DNA of 64,000 nucleotides from CAIOYC01 sp965277345 (GTDB lineage Bacteria > Pseudomonadota > Alphaproteobacteria > Caulobacterales > Caulobacteraceae): assembly GCA_965277345.1 (NCBI GenBank), contig CBDICI010000004.1, positions 806,001-870,000 on the forward strand, read 5' to 3'. Below are positions 1 through 8,856 of the stretch, one piece after another. The position numbers and the translations under genes are program-made. The notes beneath the pieces were generated by a model. The model ran no database searches. It was not told where the DNA came from and worked only from the letters and a program-made list of their open reading frames with translations. How positions within the stretch are numbered: the stretch's first letter is position 1; every line of letters starts with the position of its first letter.

Positions 1-1
1 C

Positions 2-934
2 CCGTTCTTGCCGGACTGGGCGGCGCTGCCTGTGGCGCTGATCCTGACCGCGGTGGGCTTCGGCGCCACGGTCTATGTGGTGGTCAACAACACGGCGAGC
101 TTCGTCGGGGAGTTGTTCAAGGACATCCCTCGCCTCAACGCCGTGATCGCCCAGATCGGGGGCGCCTTTGGGGTACAGGTGCCGCCGACGGTGCAGCAAC
201 TGATCGACCAGCTGAACCCCAACAAGTACGTGGGCGATGTGGCGCGGGCCCTGCAGGCCTTCGGCGGCGGCGCGGTGGCGGTGCTGATCTATCTCGGCTT
301 CCTGATCGCCTCCCGCCAGGGGTTCGAGAAGAAGGTCGGCGCCCTGTTCCCCGACACCCACGACCGCGAGCACGCCACCGCCGTCTTCGTTCGCATCCGC
401 AACGGACTGGAGCGCTATCTGTGGATCCAGACGGTGACCGGCGCCGCCATCGCCCTCGGCGCATGGGCGATCATGGCGATGATCGGCCTGCCGAACGCGG
501 TGTTCTGGGCCTTTCTGATCTTCGTCGCCTGCTATGTGCCGGTGATCGGTGGTGCGGTGGGCACGGTGCTGCCGCCCCTGTTCGCTCTGGTGCAATTCCC
601 CAGCTTCTGGCCGGCCCTGCTGCTGTTCATCGGGCTGGAGGTGATCATGTTCGTGGTCGGCAACGTGATCCAGCCACGGATGCAGCGCGACAGCCTGAAC
701 ATCGACCCGGTGGTGGTGCTGCTCAGCCTGGCGTTCTGGGGCGCGTTATGGGGCATACCCGGCATGTTCCTGTCCACACCGCTCACCGTCACCGGCATCA
801 TCGTGCTGGCCCAGTTCGAGGGGTCGCGCTGGATCGCCATTCTGCTGTCCGGCGACGGCCAGCCGGAGCAGGAGCCGGTTCTGACCCATCCGTCGCGGTC
901 CCGGCTGACCGGACCGGCTGTCACGCAAGCGTGA
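2..934 (+). CDS. AI-2E family transporter, 5' end cut by window
   Basis: About 310 C-terminal residues of an inner-membrane permease of the AI-2E/PerM family (YdiK/PerM-like, usually 350-400 residues). The frame is open to the window edge, so the real start lies upstream; the TTG at 8 is only the first start-like codon. Visible are a hydrophobic segment at about residues 8-27 of the open part, a soluble amphipathic stretch, another helix near 90-105, and a dense C-terminal membrane block from about 145. The family signature near the end is seen as SLAFWGALWGIPGMFLSTPL. Members are proposed to export signals or ions but substrates are mostly unproven, so no substrate is assigned here. The next 276 bases to gdhZ hold no gene I can support. 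Confidence 0.85.
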   Translation, partial: PFLPDWAALPVALILTAVGFGATVYVVVNNTASFVGELFKDIPRLNAVIAQIGGAFGVQVPPTVQQLIDQLNPNKYVGDVARALQAFGGGAVAVLIYLGFLIASRQGFEKKVGALFPDTHDREHATAVFVRIRNGLERYLWIQTVTGAAIALGAWAIMAMIGLPNAVFWAFLIFVACYVPVIGGAVGTVLPPLFALVQFPSFWPALLLFIGLEVIMFVVGNVIQPRMQRDSLNIDPVVVLLSLAFWGALWGIPGMFLSTPLTVTGIIVLAQFEGSRWIAILLSGDGQPEQEPVLTHPSRSRLTGPAVTQA

Positions 935-1210
935 ACACCTGAGAGGGGTTTTATCCGGCCGCCCGCACCCTATCTTGGTGGGGTCGGGTTGACCCCGGCC
1001 GACGACGCGAACCCCGTCCCCCACGAGCCCCGCGTCGTCGAAGGTTAGCTGTCCCCCCACAGCGAAGCCCAGCGCCGTCGATGAGCCCCGCTCTCGGCGG
1101 CGCTTTGCTGTCCGGCCTCCTCGATGGCGAGTATCGGTTGATCGTTCACGTTTGGGCGCTAGTTTGCGCCGAAACGGCCCGGCCGGGCTCGATTTCTGGC
1201 GGAAACCCAC

Positions 1211-4200
1211 ATGAGCGGCGCAAAAACCTCCTCCAAGTCGGCCAAATCGGTTGAAACGTCGCTGGAGGAGGGGTTCGCCCAGGCGCTGGGGCGGCCGACG
1301 CTGAACGACAGCGAACGGAACTTCATCCGCCAGGCGACCAACGACTGGCGACCGGAAGAACTGCCCAGCCTTTCGACCACGGACCTTCTGGCCAATCTCG
1401 GCCGAGTCTGGACCACGGCGCAGACGGCGCGCAGCGAGGCGCCGCTGGTGAAGATCATGTCGGGCGAGCGTGCGGACGGCGCCCGCCTGGGCTTCGACCT
1501 TCTTCTCACCGTTCAGGCCGACAAGCCCTTCCTGGTGGACAGCGTGATGGGCGAACTCGCCGACGGCGGTTTCATCGTCAAGGCGATGTTTCACCCGGTT
1601 GTCATGCTGGCGGAGCGGGAAGCCTCGGTCATCGTCGTTCTGCTGGAGCCGGTGGGCGAGGACCGCCGCGAGGCGCTTATCGAAGGGGTGCAGGCGACCT
1701 TGGCCGACGTGGCCGCGTCCGTCGCCGACTTTCCGGCCATGCTGGCGCTCATGGCCACGGTGGCGGCGGAACTGGAAACCTCCACCGCCCCCGACGGCGC
1801 CTATGGCAAGGCGGAATACGCGGCCTTCCTGAAGTGGCTGTCGGGCGATCGCTTCGTCTTCCTGGGCGCCCGCACCTACGATTATCCGCGCCTCGCCAAC
1901 GGCGACTATGCGGCGGAGGAACCGAGGTTCCGCGCCGAGGATGGGCTCGGCCTGCTGCGCGACACCTCACGCTTCGTGCTGCGCCGCGCTTCGGAACCCG
2001 CGGTCCTGGCGTCCGGCCTCGCCGCCTATCTGAAGGACGCGGCGCCGCTCGTGGTGGCCAAATCCAATCTGCGGTCCCGCGTGCACCGGCGCACCTATAC
2101 CGACTACATCGGCGTCAAGCGCTACGACGCCACGGGCCAGGCCTATGGCGAGGTTCGCTTCGTGGGTCTGTTCACCGCCGAGGCCTATGACGAGCCCGCG
2201 TCGGGCCTGCCCCTGATCCGCCGCAAGATCGACAGCGTGCTTCGCCGCGCCGGCGAGAACCCCTCAGCTCATAACGAGAAGCGCCTGCACAACATCGTCG
2301 AAGCCTATCCGCGCGACGAGTTGTTCCAGATCGAGGAGGACGACCTCTATCGGATCGCCACCGGCATCCTGCACCTGTCCGACCGGCCGCGGGTGCGCTT
2401 GTTTGCGCGCACCGACCCCTTCGACCGTTTCGTCTCGGTGCTGCTGTTCATTCCCCGCGACCGCTACGATCAGGATGTGCGCAGCCGCGCCGGCAAGATC
2501 CTGGCCGAAGCCTTCGGGGGTCGGGTGTCGGCGGTCTACCTGACCTCGTCCGACCAGCCGTTGTCCCGCCTGCACTTCATCATCGGCGTTTCGCCGGGTG
2601 AGCATCCGACGCCCGACATGCAGGCGCTCGAAGGCCAGATCGCCGATCAGGTCCGCACCTGGTCCGATCGGTTCGAGGCCGCCGCCCGCGACGGTGGTGT
2701 GGCGCCGGGGCGGGTCGGCGAACTCCTGGCCCGCTACGCCACGGCCTTTCCACCCGGCTACCGCGACCGCTATGCGGCGGAAGAGGGGCTGGAGGACCTT
2801 CGGGTCATCGAGACCTTGCAGGCCGGCGACGAGCAGACCCTGCGCATCCGCGCCTATCGCTATGCCGACGATTCGCGCCTGTCATTCCGGATCAAGCTCT
2901 ATCGCGTCGGCCGCTTTGTTCCTTTGGCCGATGTGTTGCCGATCCTGGAGAGCATGGGGCTGAAGGGCCTGACCGAGGACGGCTTCGCGGTGAAGCGCCA
3001 GGAGGCCGACGGCTCCGTCACCAAGGTCTGGGTGCACGAGTTCGACCTGGAGGACGAACACGGCGAGCACCTGGTGTTCGACGAGGTGCGGACGCCCTTT
3101 GAGGAGGCTTTCCTCGCCATCTGGACCGGCCGCACCGAAAGCGACGGCTTCAACCGGCTGGTGCTGGAGCTCGGCGTCTCCTGGCGGGAGGCGGCGCTGA
3201 TGCGCGCCTTCGCCCGATACCGTCAGCAGTCCGGCCTCGACCCGTCGCAGGCGGTGCAGGAACAGGCCCTGTCGGCCTATCCCGGCGTCGCGCGCCTGAT
3301 CCTGGACCTGTTCCGCACCAAGTTCGACCCGGCGGTAAAGGCCAAGCTGGAGGCGCGCGAGACGCAGGCCGAGGCGACCTTCGCCGAAATTCTGGACGCA
3401 CTGCAGGAGGTGCAGAGCCTGGATTTCGATCGCGTGCTGCGTCGTCTGGCGCTGGTGGTCCGCGCCATGAAACGCACCAACTACTACCAGGTGGGCGAGG
3501 ACGGCGAGCCCAAGCCCCATATCTCGTTCAAGGTCGCCTCGCGGGAGCTGGACGATCTGCCGGCGCCCAGACCCTATCGCGAGATTTTCGTCTGGTCGCC
3601 CCGGGTGGAGGGGGTGCACCTGCGCTTCGGCCCGGTGGCGCGCGGCGGGCTGCGCTGGTCCGACCGGCGCGACGATTTCCGCACCGAGGTGCTGGGGCTG
3701 GTCAAGGCGCAGCAGGTGAAGAACGCGGTGATCGTGCCGGTGGGGGCCAAGGGCGGCTTCTTCGCCAAGCAACTGCCGCGCGCCGGGGCCTCTGATCCCG
3801 GCTGGCAGCCCGAGGGCATCGCCGCCTACACGATCTTCCTCTCGGGCCTGCTCGACATCACTGACAACCTCGACGCCAGCGGCAGGGTGCTGCGGCCGGA
3901 GGCGGTGATCGCGCACGAGGCGGACGATCCCTATCTGGTCGTCGCCGCCGACAAGGGCACCGCCACCTTTTCCGACATGGCCAACGGTCTCGCCGCCGAC
4001 TACGGGTTCTGGCTCGGCGACGCCTTCGCCTCCGGCGGCTCGCACGGCTACGACCATAAGGCCATGGGCATCACCGCGCGCGGGGCCTGGGAGGCGGTGA
4101 AGCGACACTTTCGCGAGCTGGGCTCCCGAGACAAGGTTTGGGATATCCAGACCGAGCCCTTCACCGTCGTCGGCGTCGGCGACATGTCGGGCGACGTCTT

Positions 4201-6091
4201 CGGCAACGGCATGTTGCTGTCCAAGGCGACGCGGCTGGTGGCGGCCTTCGACCATCGCCACATCTTCCTCGACCCCGATCCCGACCCGGCGGCCTCGTGG
4301 AAGGAACGCAAGCGGATGTTCGGCCTCGCCCGCTCATCCTGGGACGACTACGACAAGAGCCTGATCTCGAAGGGCGGCGGCGTCTTGCCGCGCACGGCCA
4401 AGACCTTGCAGGTATCGCCCGAGGTTGCGGCCATGCTGGACATCGAAGCCGGGGAGACATCGCCGACCGAACTGATGCGCGCGATCCTGAAGGCCAAGGC
4501 CGACCTGCTCTATCTCGGGGGCATCGGCACCTATGTGAAGGGACCGGCCGAAGGCAATGCCGACGTGGGCGACAAGGCCAACGACGCCATCCGCATCGAC
4601 GGCGGCGAACTGCGGGTGCGGGTGGTGGGCGAGGGCGCGAATCTGGGCCTGACCCAAGCCGGCCGCATCGCCTTTGCCCGTACCGGCGGTCCGGAGGGCA
4701 AGGGCGGCCGGATCAATACCGACGCCATCGACAACTCCGCCGGCGTCGATACCTCGGACCATGAAGTGAACATCAAGATCCTGACCAACGCCGCCGAGCG
4801 GCTCGGCGATCTGAAGCCCGAGGACCGCGATCCCCTGCTGGCGGAGATGACCGAGGCGGTCGGCCTGCACGTGCTGGCGCACAACTATGCCCAGACCCTG
4901 GCGCTATCCCTGCAGGAGGCGGTGGCGCCCGCCGAACTCGACGCCCAGGGCCGCTTCATGCTCGACCTCGAGGCGCGGGGCCGGCTCGACCGCAAGGTGG
5001 AGGGGCTGCCCCGCGCCGCCGCCATCGCCGACCTGCGCGCCGCCGGACGGGGCCTGACCCGGCCGGAGCTGGCGGTGCTCACCGCCTATGGCAAGCTCGA
5101 ACTGTCGGACGAGATCGTGGCCTCCAAGGCGCCGGACGATCCCTATTTTGAAAAGACGCTGGTCCAGTATTTCCCAGAGCCGCTGGTGCGGTTCGGCCAG
5201 GAGATGCAAGGGCACAGGCTGCGGCGGGAGATCATCGCCACCGTTGTGGCCAACACCGTCGTCGATATGGCGGGCCCGACCTTCGCTTCGCGGCTGATGA
5301 TCGCTGCCGACTGCGATACGGCGGCGCTGGTGCTGGCTTTCGAGGCGGCGCGGCAGATGTTCCGGCTGGACGAGGCCTGGATGGCGGTGGGGGCGCTCGA
5401 CCTGAAGATACCCGCTTCGGCGCAGATGATGTTGTATCAGGAGATCGCCTCGGTGCTGCGCGGCCAGACCTTCTGGCTGGCCCGCCACGCGGGCGGCGAC
5501 GCCACCGTGCAGGGCCTGATCGATACCTACCGCCCCACCGCCGACGCCCTTCGCGCTGAAGGCAAGGGCCTGCTGTCGCCGTTCGAGTGCGAGGGGGTCG
5601 CCACCCAGACCCGGGCTTTCGTCGACGCCGGAGCGCCGGAGGACCTGGCGGCGACCGTCGCGGCGCTGCGGCCCATGACCGCCGCCGTCAACATCGCCGA
5701 TCTGGCCAAGGCGGCGAAGCGGACGCCGGTTGAGGCGGGCGCGCTCTACCACACCACCGGCGGTCTGTTCGGCTTTGACCGGTTGCGGGCGGCGGCGGCG
5801 GCGATCGGACCGGCCGATCCCTACGAGCGTCAGGCGTTGCGCGGGCTGATCGTCGATCTGATGGGCGAGCAGTTGAAGCGCGCGGGCGCCATCGCCAGCC
5901 TCAAGGCGGTAAAGCCCTCCAAGGACGGGAACGCCGCCGAGGCCGCGGTGGAGGCCTGGATCGAGCCACGCCGCGCCGTGGTCGAGCGGGCCAACCGCAC
6001 CATCGCCGATATCGAGACGACGGCGGAGGGCTGGTCCTTCGCCAAGCTGACCATCGCCAATGCCGCGATCAAGGAGGCGGGCGCCGCCTGA
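1211..6091 (+). CDS. gdhZ: NAD-specific glutamate dehydrogenase, large type (GdhZ)
   Basis: 1626-residue NAD-dependent glutamate dehydrogenase of the giant bacterial class (about 1,600 residues, Bac_GDH family), which deaminates glutamate to 2-oxoglutarate and ammonium in the cytoplasm. The N-terminal half is regulatory (ACT-like regions); the catalytic Rossmann part begins near residue 800, with a PVGAKGGFF motif at about 842-851 holding the substrate-binding lysine. The nucleotide-binding region follows (VVGVGDMSGDVFGNG). The ATG at 1211 is preceded only by a weak purine-rich GGCGGA. It stands alone, convergent with the Rrf2 gene 22 bases downstream. In Caulobacter crescentus the ortholog GdhZ also stimulates FtsZ GTPase activity together with KidO, linking glutamate metabolism to division; whether that holds here is inference. 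Confidence 0.96.
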   Translation: MSGAKTSSKSAKSVETSLEEGFAQALGRPTLNDSERNFIRQATNDWRPEELPSLSTTDLLANLGRVWTTAQTARSEAPLVKIMSGERADGARLGFDLLLTVQADKPFLVDSVMGELADGGFIVKAMFHPVVMLAEREASVIVVLLEPVGEDRREALIEGVQATLADVAASVADFPAMLALMATVAAELETSTAPDGAYGKAEYAAFLKWLSGDRFVFLGARTYDYPRLANGDYAAEEPRFRAEDGLGLLRDTSRFVLRRASEPAVLASGLAAYLKDAAPLVVAKSNLRSRVHRRTYTDYIGVKRYDATGQAYGEVRFVGLFTAEAYDEPASGLPLIRRKIDSVLRRAGENPSAHNEKRLHNIVEAYPRDELFQIEEDDLYRIATGILHLSDRPRVRLFARTDPFDRFVSVLLFIPRDRYDQDVRSRAGKILAEAFGGRVSAVYLTSSDQPLSRLHFIIGVSPGEHPTPDMQALEGQIADQVRTWSDRFEAAARDGGVAPGRVGELLARYATAFPPGYRDRYAAEEGLEDLRVIETLQAGDEQTLRIRAYRYADDSRLSFRIKLYRVGRFVPLADVLPILESMGLKGLTEDGFAVKRQEADGSVTKVWVHEFDLEDEHGEHLVFDEVRTPFEEAFLAIWTGRTESDGFNRLVLELGVSWREAALMRAFARYRQQSGLDPSQAVQEQALSAYPGVARLILDLFRTKFDPAVKAKLEARETQAEATFAEILDALQEVQSLDFDRVLRRLALVVRAMKRTNYYQVGEDGEPKPHISFKVASRELDDLPAPRPYREIFVWSPRVEGVHLRFGPVARGGLRWSDRRDDFRTEVLGLVKAQQVKNAVIVPVGAKGGFFAKQLPRAGASDPGWQPEGIAAYTIFLSGLLDITDNLDASGRVLRPEAVIAHEADDPYLVVAADKGTATFSDMANGLAADYGFWLGDAFASGGSHGYDHKAMGITARGAWEAVKRHFRELGSRDKVWDIQTEPFTVVGVGDMSGDVFGNGMLLSKATRLVAAFDHRHIFLDPDPDPAASWKERKRMFGLARSSWDDYDKSLISKGGGVLPRTAKTLQVSPEVAAMLDIEAGETSPTELMRAILKAKADLLYLGGIGTYVKGPAEGNADVGDKANDAIRIDGGELRVRVVGEGANLGLTQAGRIAFARTGGPEGKGGRINTDAIDNSAGVDTSDHEVNIKILTNAAERLGDLKPEDRDPLLAEMTEAVGLHVLAHNYAQTLALSLQEAVAPAELDAQGRFMLDLEARGRLDRKVEGLPRAAAIADLRAAGRGLTRPELAVLTAYGKLELSDEIVASKAPDDPYFEKTLVQYFPEPLVRFGQEMQGHRLRREIIATVVANTVVDMAGPTFASRLMIAADCDTAALVLAFEAARQMFRLDEAWMAVGALDLKIPASAQMMLYQEIASVLRGQTFWLARHAGGDATVQGLIDTYRPTADALRAEGKGLLSPFECEGVATQTRAFVDAGAPEDLAATVAALRPMTAAVNIADLAKAAKRTPVEAGALYHTTGGLFGFDRLRAAAAAIGPADPYERQALRGLIVDLMGEQLKRAGAIASLKAVKPSKDGNAAEAAVEAWIEPRRAVVERANRTIADIETTAEGWSFAKLTIANAAIKEAGAA

Positions 6092-6113
6092 GCGGGTTCA
6101 GCGTCGCGGGGGT

Positions 6114-6548
6114 TCAGGCCGCCTTGGCGGCGGCGTGGGCCAGGAGATCGGCGACGGTGATCCTCGACAGCCGTTCCGCCGCCGCCTTGTCCGCCGCCTC
6201 GATGGCGCCGCGCACCGCATCGGGGATGCGCTCACCGATGGGACAGCCCTTGGCTCCCGGCGGCGGCGAGCCGAAATGCGCGCAGCCGTGGACGGCGCGG
6301 AGCACCTTGTCCAGGGTGATGGTTTCCGGCGGCTGGGTCAGCCAGGCTCCGCCCGTGGCGCCGGCGCGCGTGCCGATCAGTCCGGCCTTGGCCAGCATGG
6401 CGGTCACGCGCCGGACGACCACCGGGTTGGTGGGCATGGAGGCGGCCAGCGCGCCGGACGACACAGCCCGCTCCGGGCCATAGGCCTGGGCGTGCGCCAG
6501 ATAGGCCAGGGCGTGGGCGGCGACGGGAAAGCGTTGGCTGTCGGACAT
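6114..6548 (-). CDS. Rrf2 family transcriptional regulator
   Basis: 144-residue Rrf2-type winged-helix regulator. The DNA-binding domain spans about residues 5-75, with the recognition region around VVVRRVTAML at 43-52. Iron-sulfur members (IscR, NsrR, RirA) carry three clustered cysteines near positions 90-106; only two are present here, Cys89 and Cys102, so a classical three-Cys [2Fe-2S] site is not evident. It may act by redox or ligand sensing like cluster-free YwnA/HypR-type members. It is divergent from kup across 200 bases. The 8-bp palindrome CGTATACG lies immediately upstream of the start codon and could be an autoregulatory site. Target genes are unknown; kup is the only obvious candidate. 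Confidence 0.88.
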   Translation of the reverse strand: MSDSQRFPVAAHALAYLAHAQAYGPERAVSSGALAASMPTNPVVVRRVTAMLAKAGLIGTRAGATGGAWLTQPPETITLDKVLRAVHGCAHFGSPPPGAKGCPIGERIPDAVRGAIEAADKAAAERLSRITVADLLAHAAAKAA

Positions 6549-6550
6549 CT

Positions 6551-6558
6551 CGTATACG
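6551..6558. promoter_or_regulatory. Candidate Rrf2 operator, palindrome CGTATACG
   Basis: A perfect 8-bp palindrome two bases upstream of the start codon of the Rrf2 gene. Small Rrf2 repressors often bind palindromes near their own start, so this is a reasonable but unproven autoregulatory operator. It is short enough to occur by chance. Confidence 0.25.
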
Positions 6559-6748
6559 GTCGGTTCGGAACAAAGGTAGGGCCATCGGCTTGGCGTTCAA
6601 TGAGGCGCGGTGTCCTCGCTTCGCGATCCGGGATGCGTGGACGGATTGAATCGCGCGCGGAATAGGCGTATCGCGCCCGCCGCAACGCTCCCCCGGCGCT
6701 TGCGTTTGCTGTGGAGTGGCCTGTATCGCGCCCCTCCGGAGGAGCTGA

Positions 6749-8800
6749 ATGGCTGTCCAGGCCGATGGCGCGACCCCGTCCGACGTTGACGCGGGCGCCA
6801 AACCCCATACCGAATTCAAGGTTGAGCCGCCCGCTCCCCCGTCGAAGAGCGAGGCGACCCCGGCCACCGACGAGCCCGCGGCGCACGCGGCCCACGGTCA
6901 CGGCCACAGCCGGAAGGGTTTCTGGGGTCTGGCCATCGGTTCGGTCGGCGTGGTGTTCGGCGACATCGGCACCAGCCCGCTCTACGCCTTCAACGCCGCC
7001 ATCGGTCAGGCGATGAAGGACCCGATGACCTTCTCCGCCGTGCTGGGGGTGGTTTCCCTGGCGATATGGGCGCTGCTCATCGTGGTGACGGCCAAATATG
7101 TGCTGTTCGTCATGCGCGCCGACAATAACGGCGAGGGCGGGGTGCTGTCGCTGATGGCGCTGGCCCAGCGCGCGCTCGGCAAGCGGACACGGCTGGTGTT
7201 CGTGCTCGGCCTGCTCGGCGCGGCGCTGTTCTACGGCGACGCGGTGATCACGCCGGCCATTTCCGTGCTCGGCGCCTTCCAGGGCCTGCACGATATCCCC
7301 CAGCTTCGGCACCTGGTCACGCCGCACGAGATCACCGCCGCCGCGTTCGTGATCCTGATCGGTCTGTTCGTGGTCCAGTCGCGAGGCACGGCCAGCGTCG
7401 CCAAGCTGTTCGGCCCGGTGATGGTGGTGTGGTTCATCACCATCGGGTTGATCGGCGCCCTGCATCTGTTCGACGACCCGCGGGTGCTGATGGCGCTGTC
7501 GCCCCATTTCGCGGTGGAGTTCATGCTTCGACACGGCATGGTGGGCTTTCTGGTGCTGGGCTCGGTATTCCTGACCGTGACGGGGGCGGAGGCGCTCTAT
7601 GCCGACATGGGACACTTCGGGCGCTGGCCGATCCAGGCCTCCTGGCTGTTCTTCGCCCTCCCCTGCCTGGCGCTGAACTATCTCGGCCAAGGCGCCTTCG
7701 TGCTCAAGGCCATGGCCCACATGGCCGCGGCGCACAGGCCGTTCGAGAACCTGGACTGGTTCTTCGTCATGGCCCCGCCGCTCGTGCGCATCCCCCTGGT
7801 CGCGATCTCCGTGTTCGCCGCGGTCATCGCCAGCCAGGCGGTGATCACCGGCGCCTATTCGCTGAGCCAGCAGGGTATCCTGCTCGGCCTGTTGCCCCGC
7901 ATGGATGTGCGCCGCACCTCCGAGACCCATTCGGGCCAGATCTTCCTGCCGCAGATCAACAGTCTGCTGATGATCGGCGTGCTGGTGCTGGTGGTGCTGT
8001 TCCAGAACGCCGACAACCTGACCAACGCCTATGGCCTGGCGGTGACCGGCACCATGCTGGTCACCACCATCCTGGCCTTCATCGTGGCGACGCGGATGTG
8101 GCATTGGAAGCTGTGGGCGGCGCTGTTGCTCATTATTCCGATGATCTTCCTCGACGCCGTGTTCCTGGCCGCCAACGGGTTGAAGATCGCTTCCGGCGGC
8201 TGGCTGCCCCTGCTGATCGGCGGCACGCTGTTCCTGCTCATGTCCACCTGGGTGCGCGGCAGCCACATCCTGACCGAGAAGACGCGGCGGGACTCGGTGC
8301 CCCTCACTGACCTGATCGAGATGCTGCGCGCCCGCGCGCCGCACCGCGTGCCGGGGACGGCCATCTTCCTGACCTCGGACCCGGACATGGCGCCGGTGGC
8401 GCTGATGCACAATCTCAAGCACAACAAGGTGCTGCACGAGAAGAACGTGATCCTGACCGTGCGCACGGCGGAGACGCCACGGGTGACGCCGGAGGAGCGG
8501 GTGACGCTGACCCCGGTCAGCGACCAGTTCAAGAAACTGGTCATCACCTATGGCTTCATGGAGAGCCCCAACGTCCCCAAGGCGCTCAACCTGTGCAAAA
8601 AGCAGGGTCTCAAGTTCGACATCATGTCGACCTCCTTCTTCCTCGGCCGCCGCTCGGTGGTGCCGAGCGCCAGCCGGGGGATGCCCCTGTGGCAGGACAA
8701 GCTCTACATCTTCCTGCTCAAGAACGCGGCCAACCCGACGGACTTCTTCCACATCCCGCCGGGCCGGGTAGTGGAGCTCGGCGCTCAGGTGAAGGTATGA
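6749..8800 (+). CDS. kup: Low-affinity potassium uptake protein Kup
   Basis: 683-residue KUP/HAK/KT family K+ symporter of the inner membrane, with about 12 transmembrane segments followed by a cytoplasmic C-terminal domain. The family signature GDIGTSPLYAF is near residues 71-81. It is longer than the usual 620-630 residues because of an N-terminal cytoplasmic extension of about 50 residues rich in Ala/Pro/Thr and ending in a His-rich run (HAAHGHGHS). The start at 6749 is supported by a strong GGAGG at proper spacing. It is monocistronic or read through into polA, which starts 56 bases later. Confidence 0.96.
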   Translation: MAVQADGATPSDVDAGAKPHTEFKVEPPAPPSKSEATPATDEPAAHAAHGHGHSRKGFWGLAIGSVGVVFGDIGTSPLYAFNAAIGQAMKDPMTFSAVLGVVSLAIWALLIVVTAKYVLFVMRADNNGEGGVLSLMALAQRALGKRTRLVFVLGLLGAALFYGDAVITPAISVLGAFQGLHDIPQLRHLVTPHEITAAAFVILIGLFVVQSRGTASVAKLFGPVMVVWFITIGLIGALHLFDDPRVLMALSPHFAVEFMLRHGMVGFLVLGSVFLTVTGAEALYADMGHFGRWPIQASWLFFALPCLALNYLGQGAFVLKAMAHMAAAHRPFENLDWFFVMAPPLVRIPLVAISVFAAVIASQAVITGAYSLSQQGILLGLLPRMDVRRTSETHSGQIFLPQINSLLMIGVLVLVVLFQNADNLTNAYGLAVTGTMLVTTILAFIVATRMWHWKLWAALLLIIPMIFLDAVFLAANGLKIASGGWLPLLIGGTLFLLMSTWVRGSHILTEKTRRDSVPLTDLIEMLRARAPHRVPGTAIFLTSDPDMAPVALMHNLKHNKVLHEKNVILTVRTAETPRVTPEERVTLTPVSDQFKKLVITYGFMESPNVPKALNLCKKQGLKFDIMSTSFFLGRRSVVPSASRGMPLWQDKLYIFLLKNAANPTDFFHIPPGRVVELGAQVKV

Positions 8801-8856
8801 CGCGCTGAACAAAACGGCCGGGTGACCAACTGGGCGGGAGGCCCTATCTTCCGCCC

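Noticed and set aside
6404..8812. Very long minus-strand open frame (802 codons) opposite kup
   Set aside because: His/Gln/Arg-rich composition typical of the antisense frame of a G+C-rich gene; no fold or motif. The same applies to minus-strand frames opposite polA, ctpA and the NAD-glutamate dehydrogenase.
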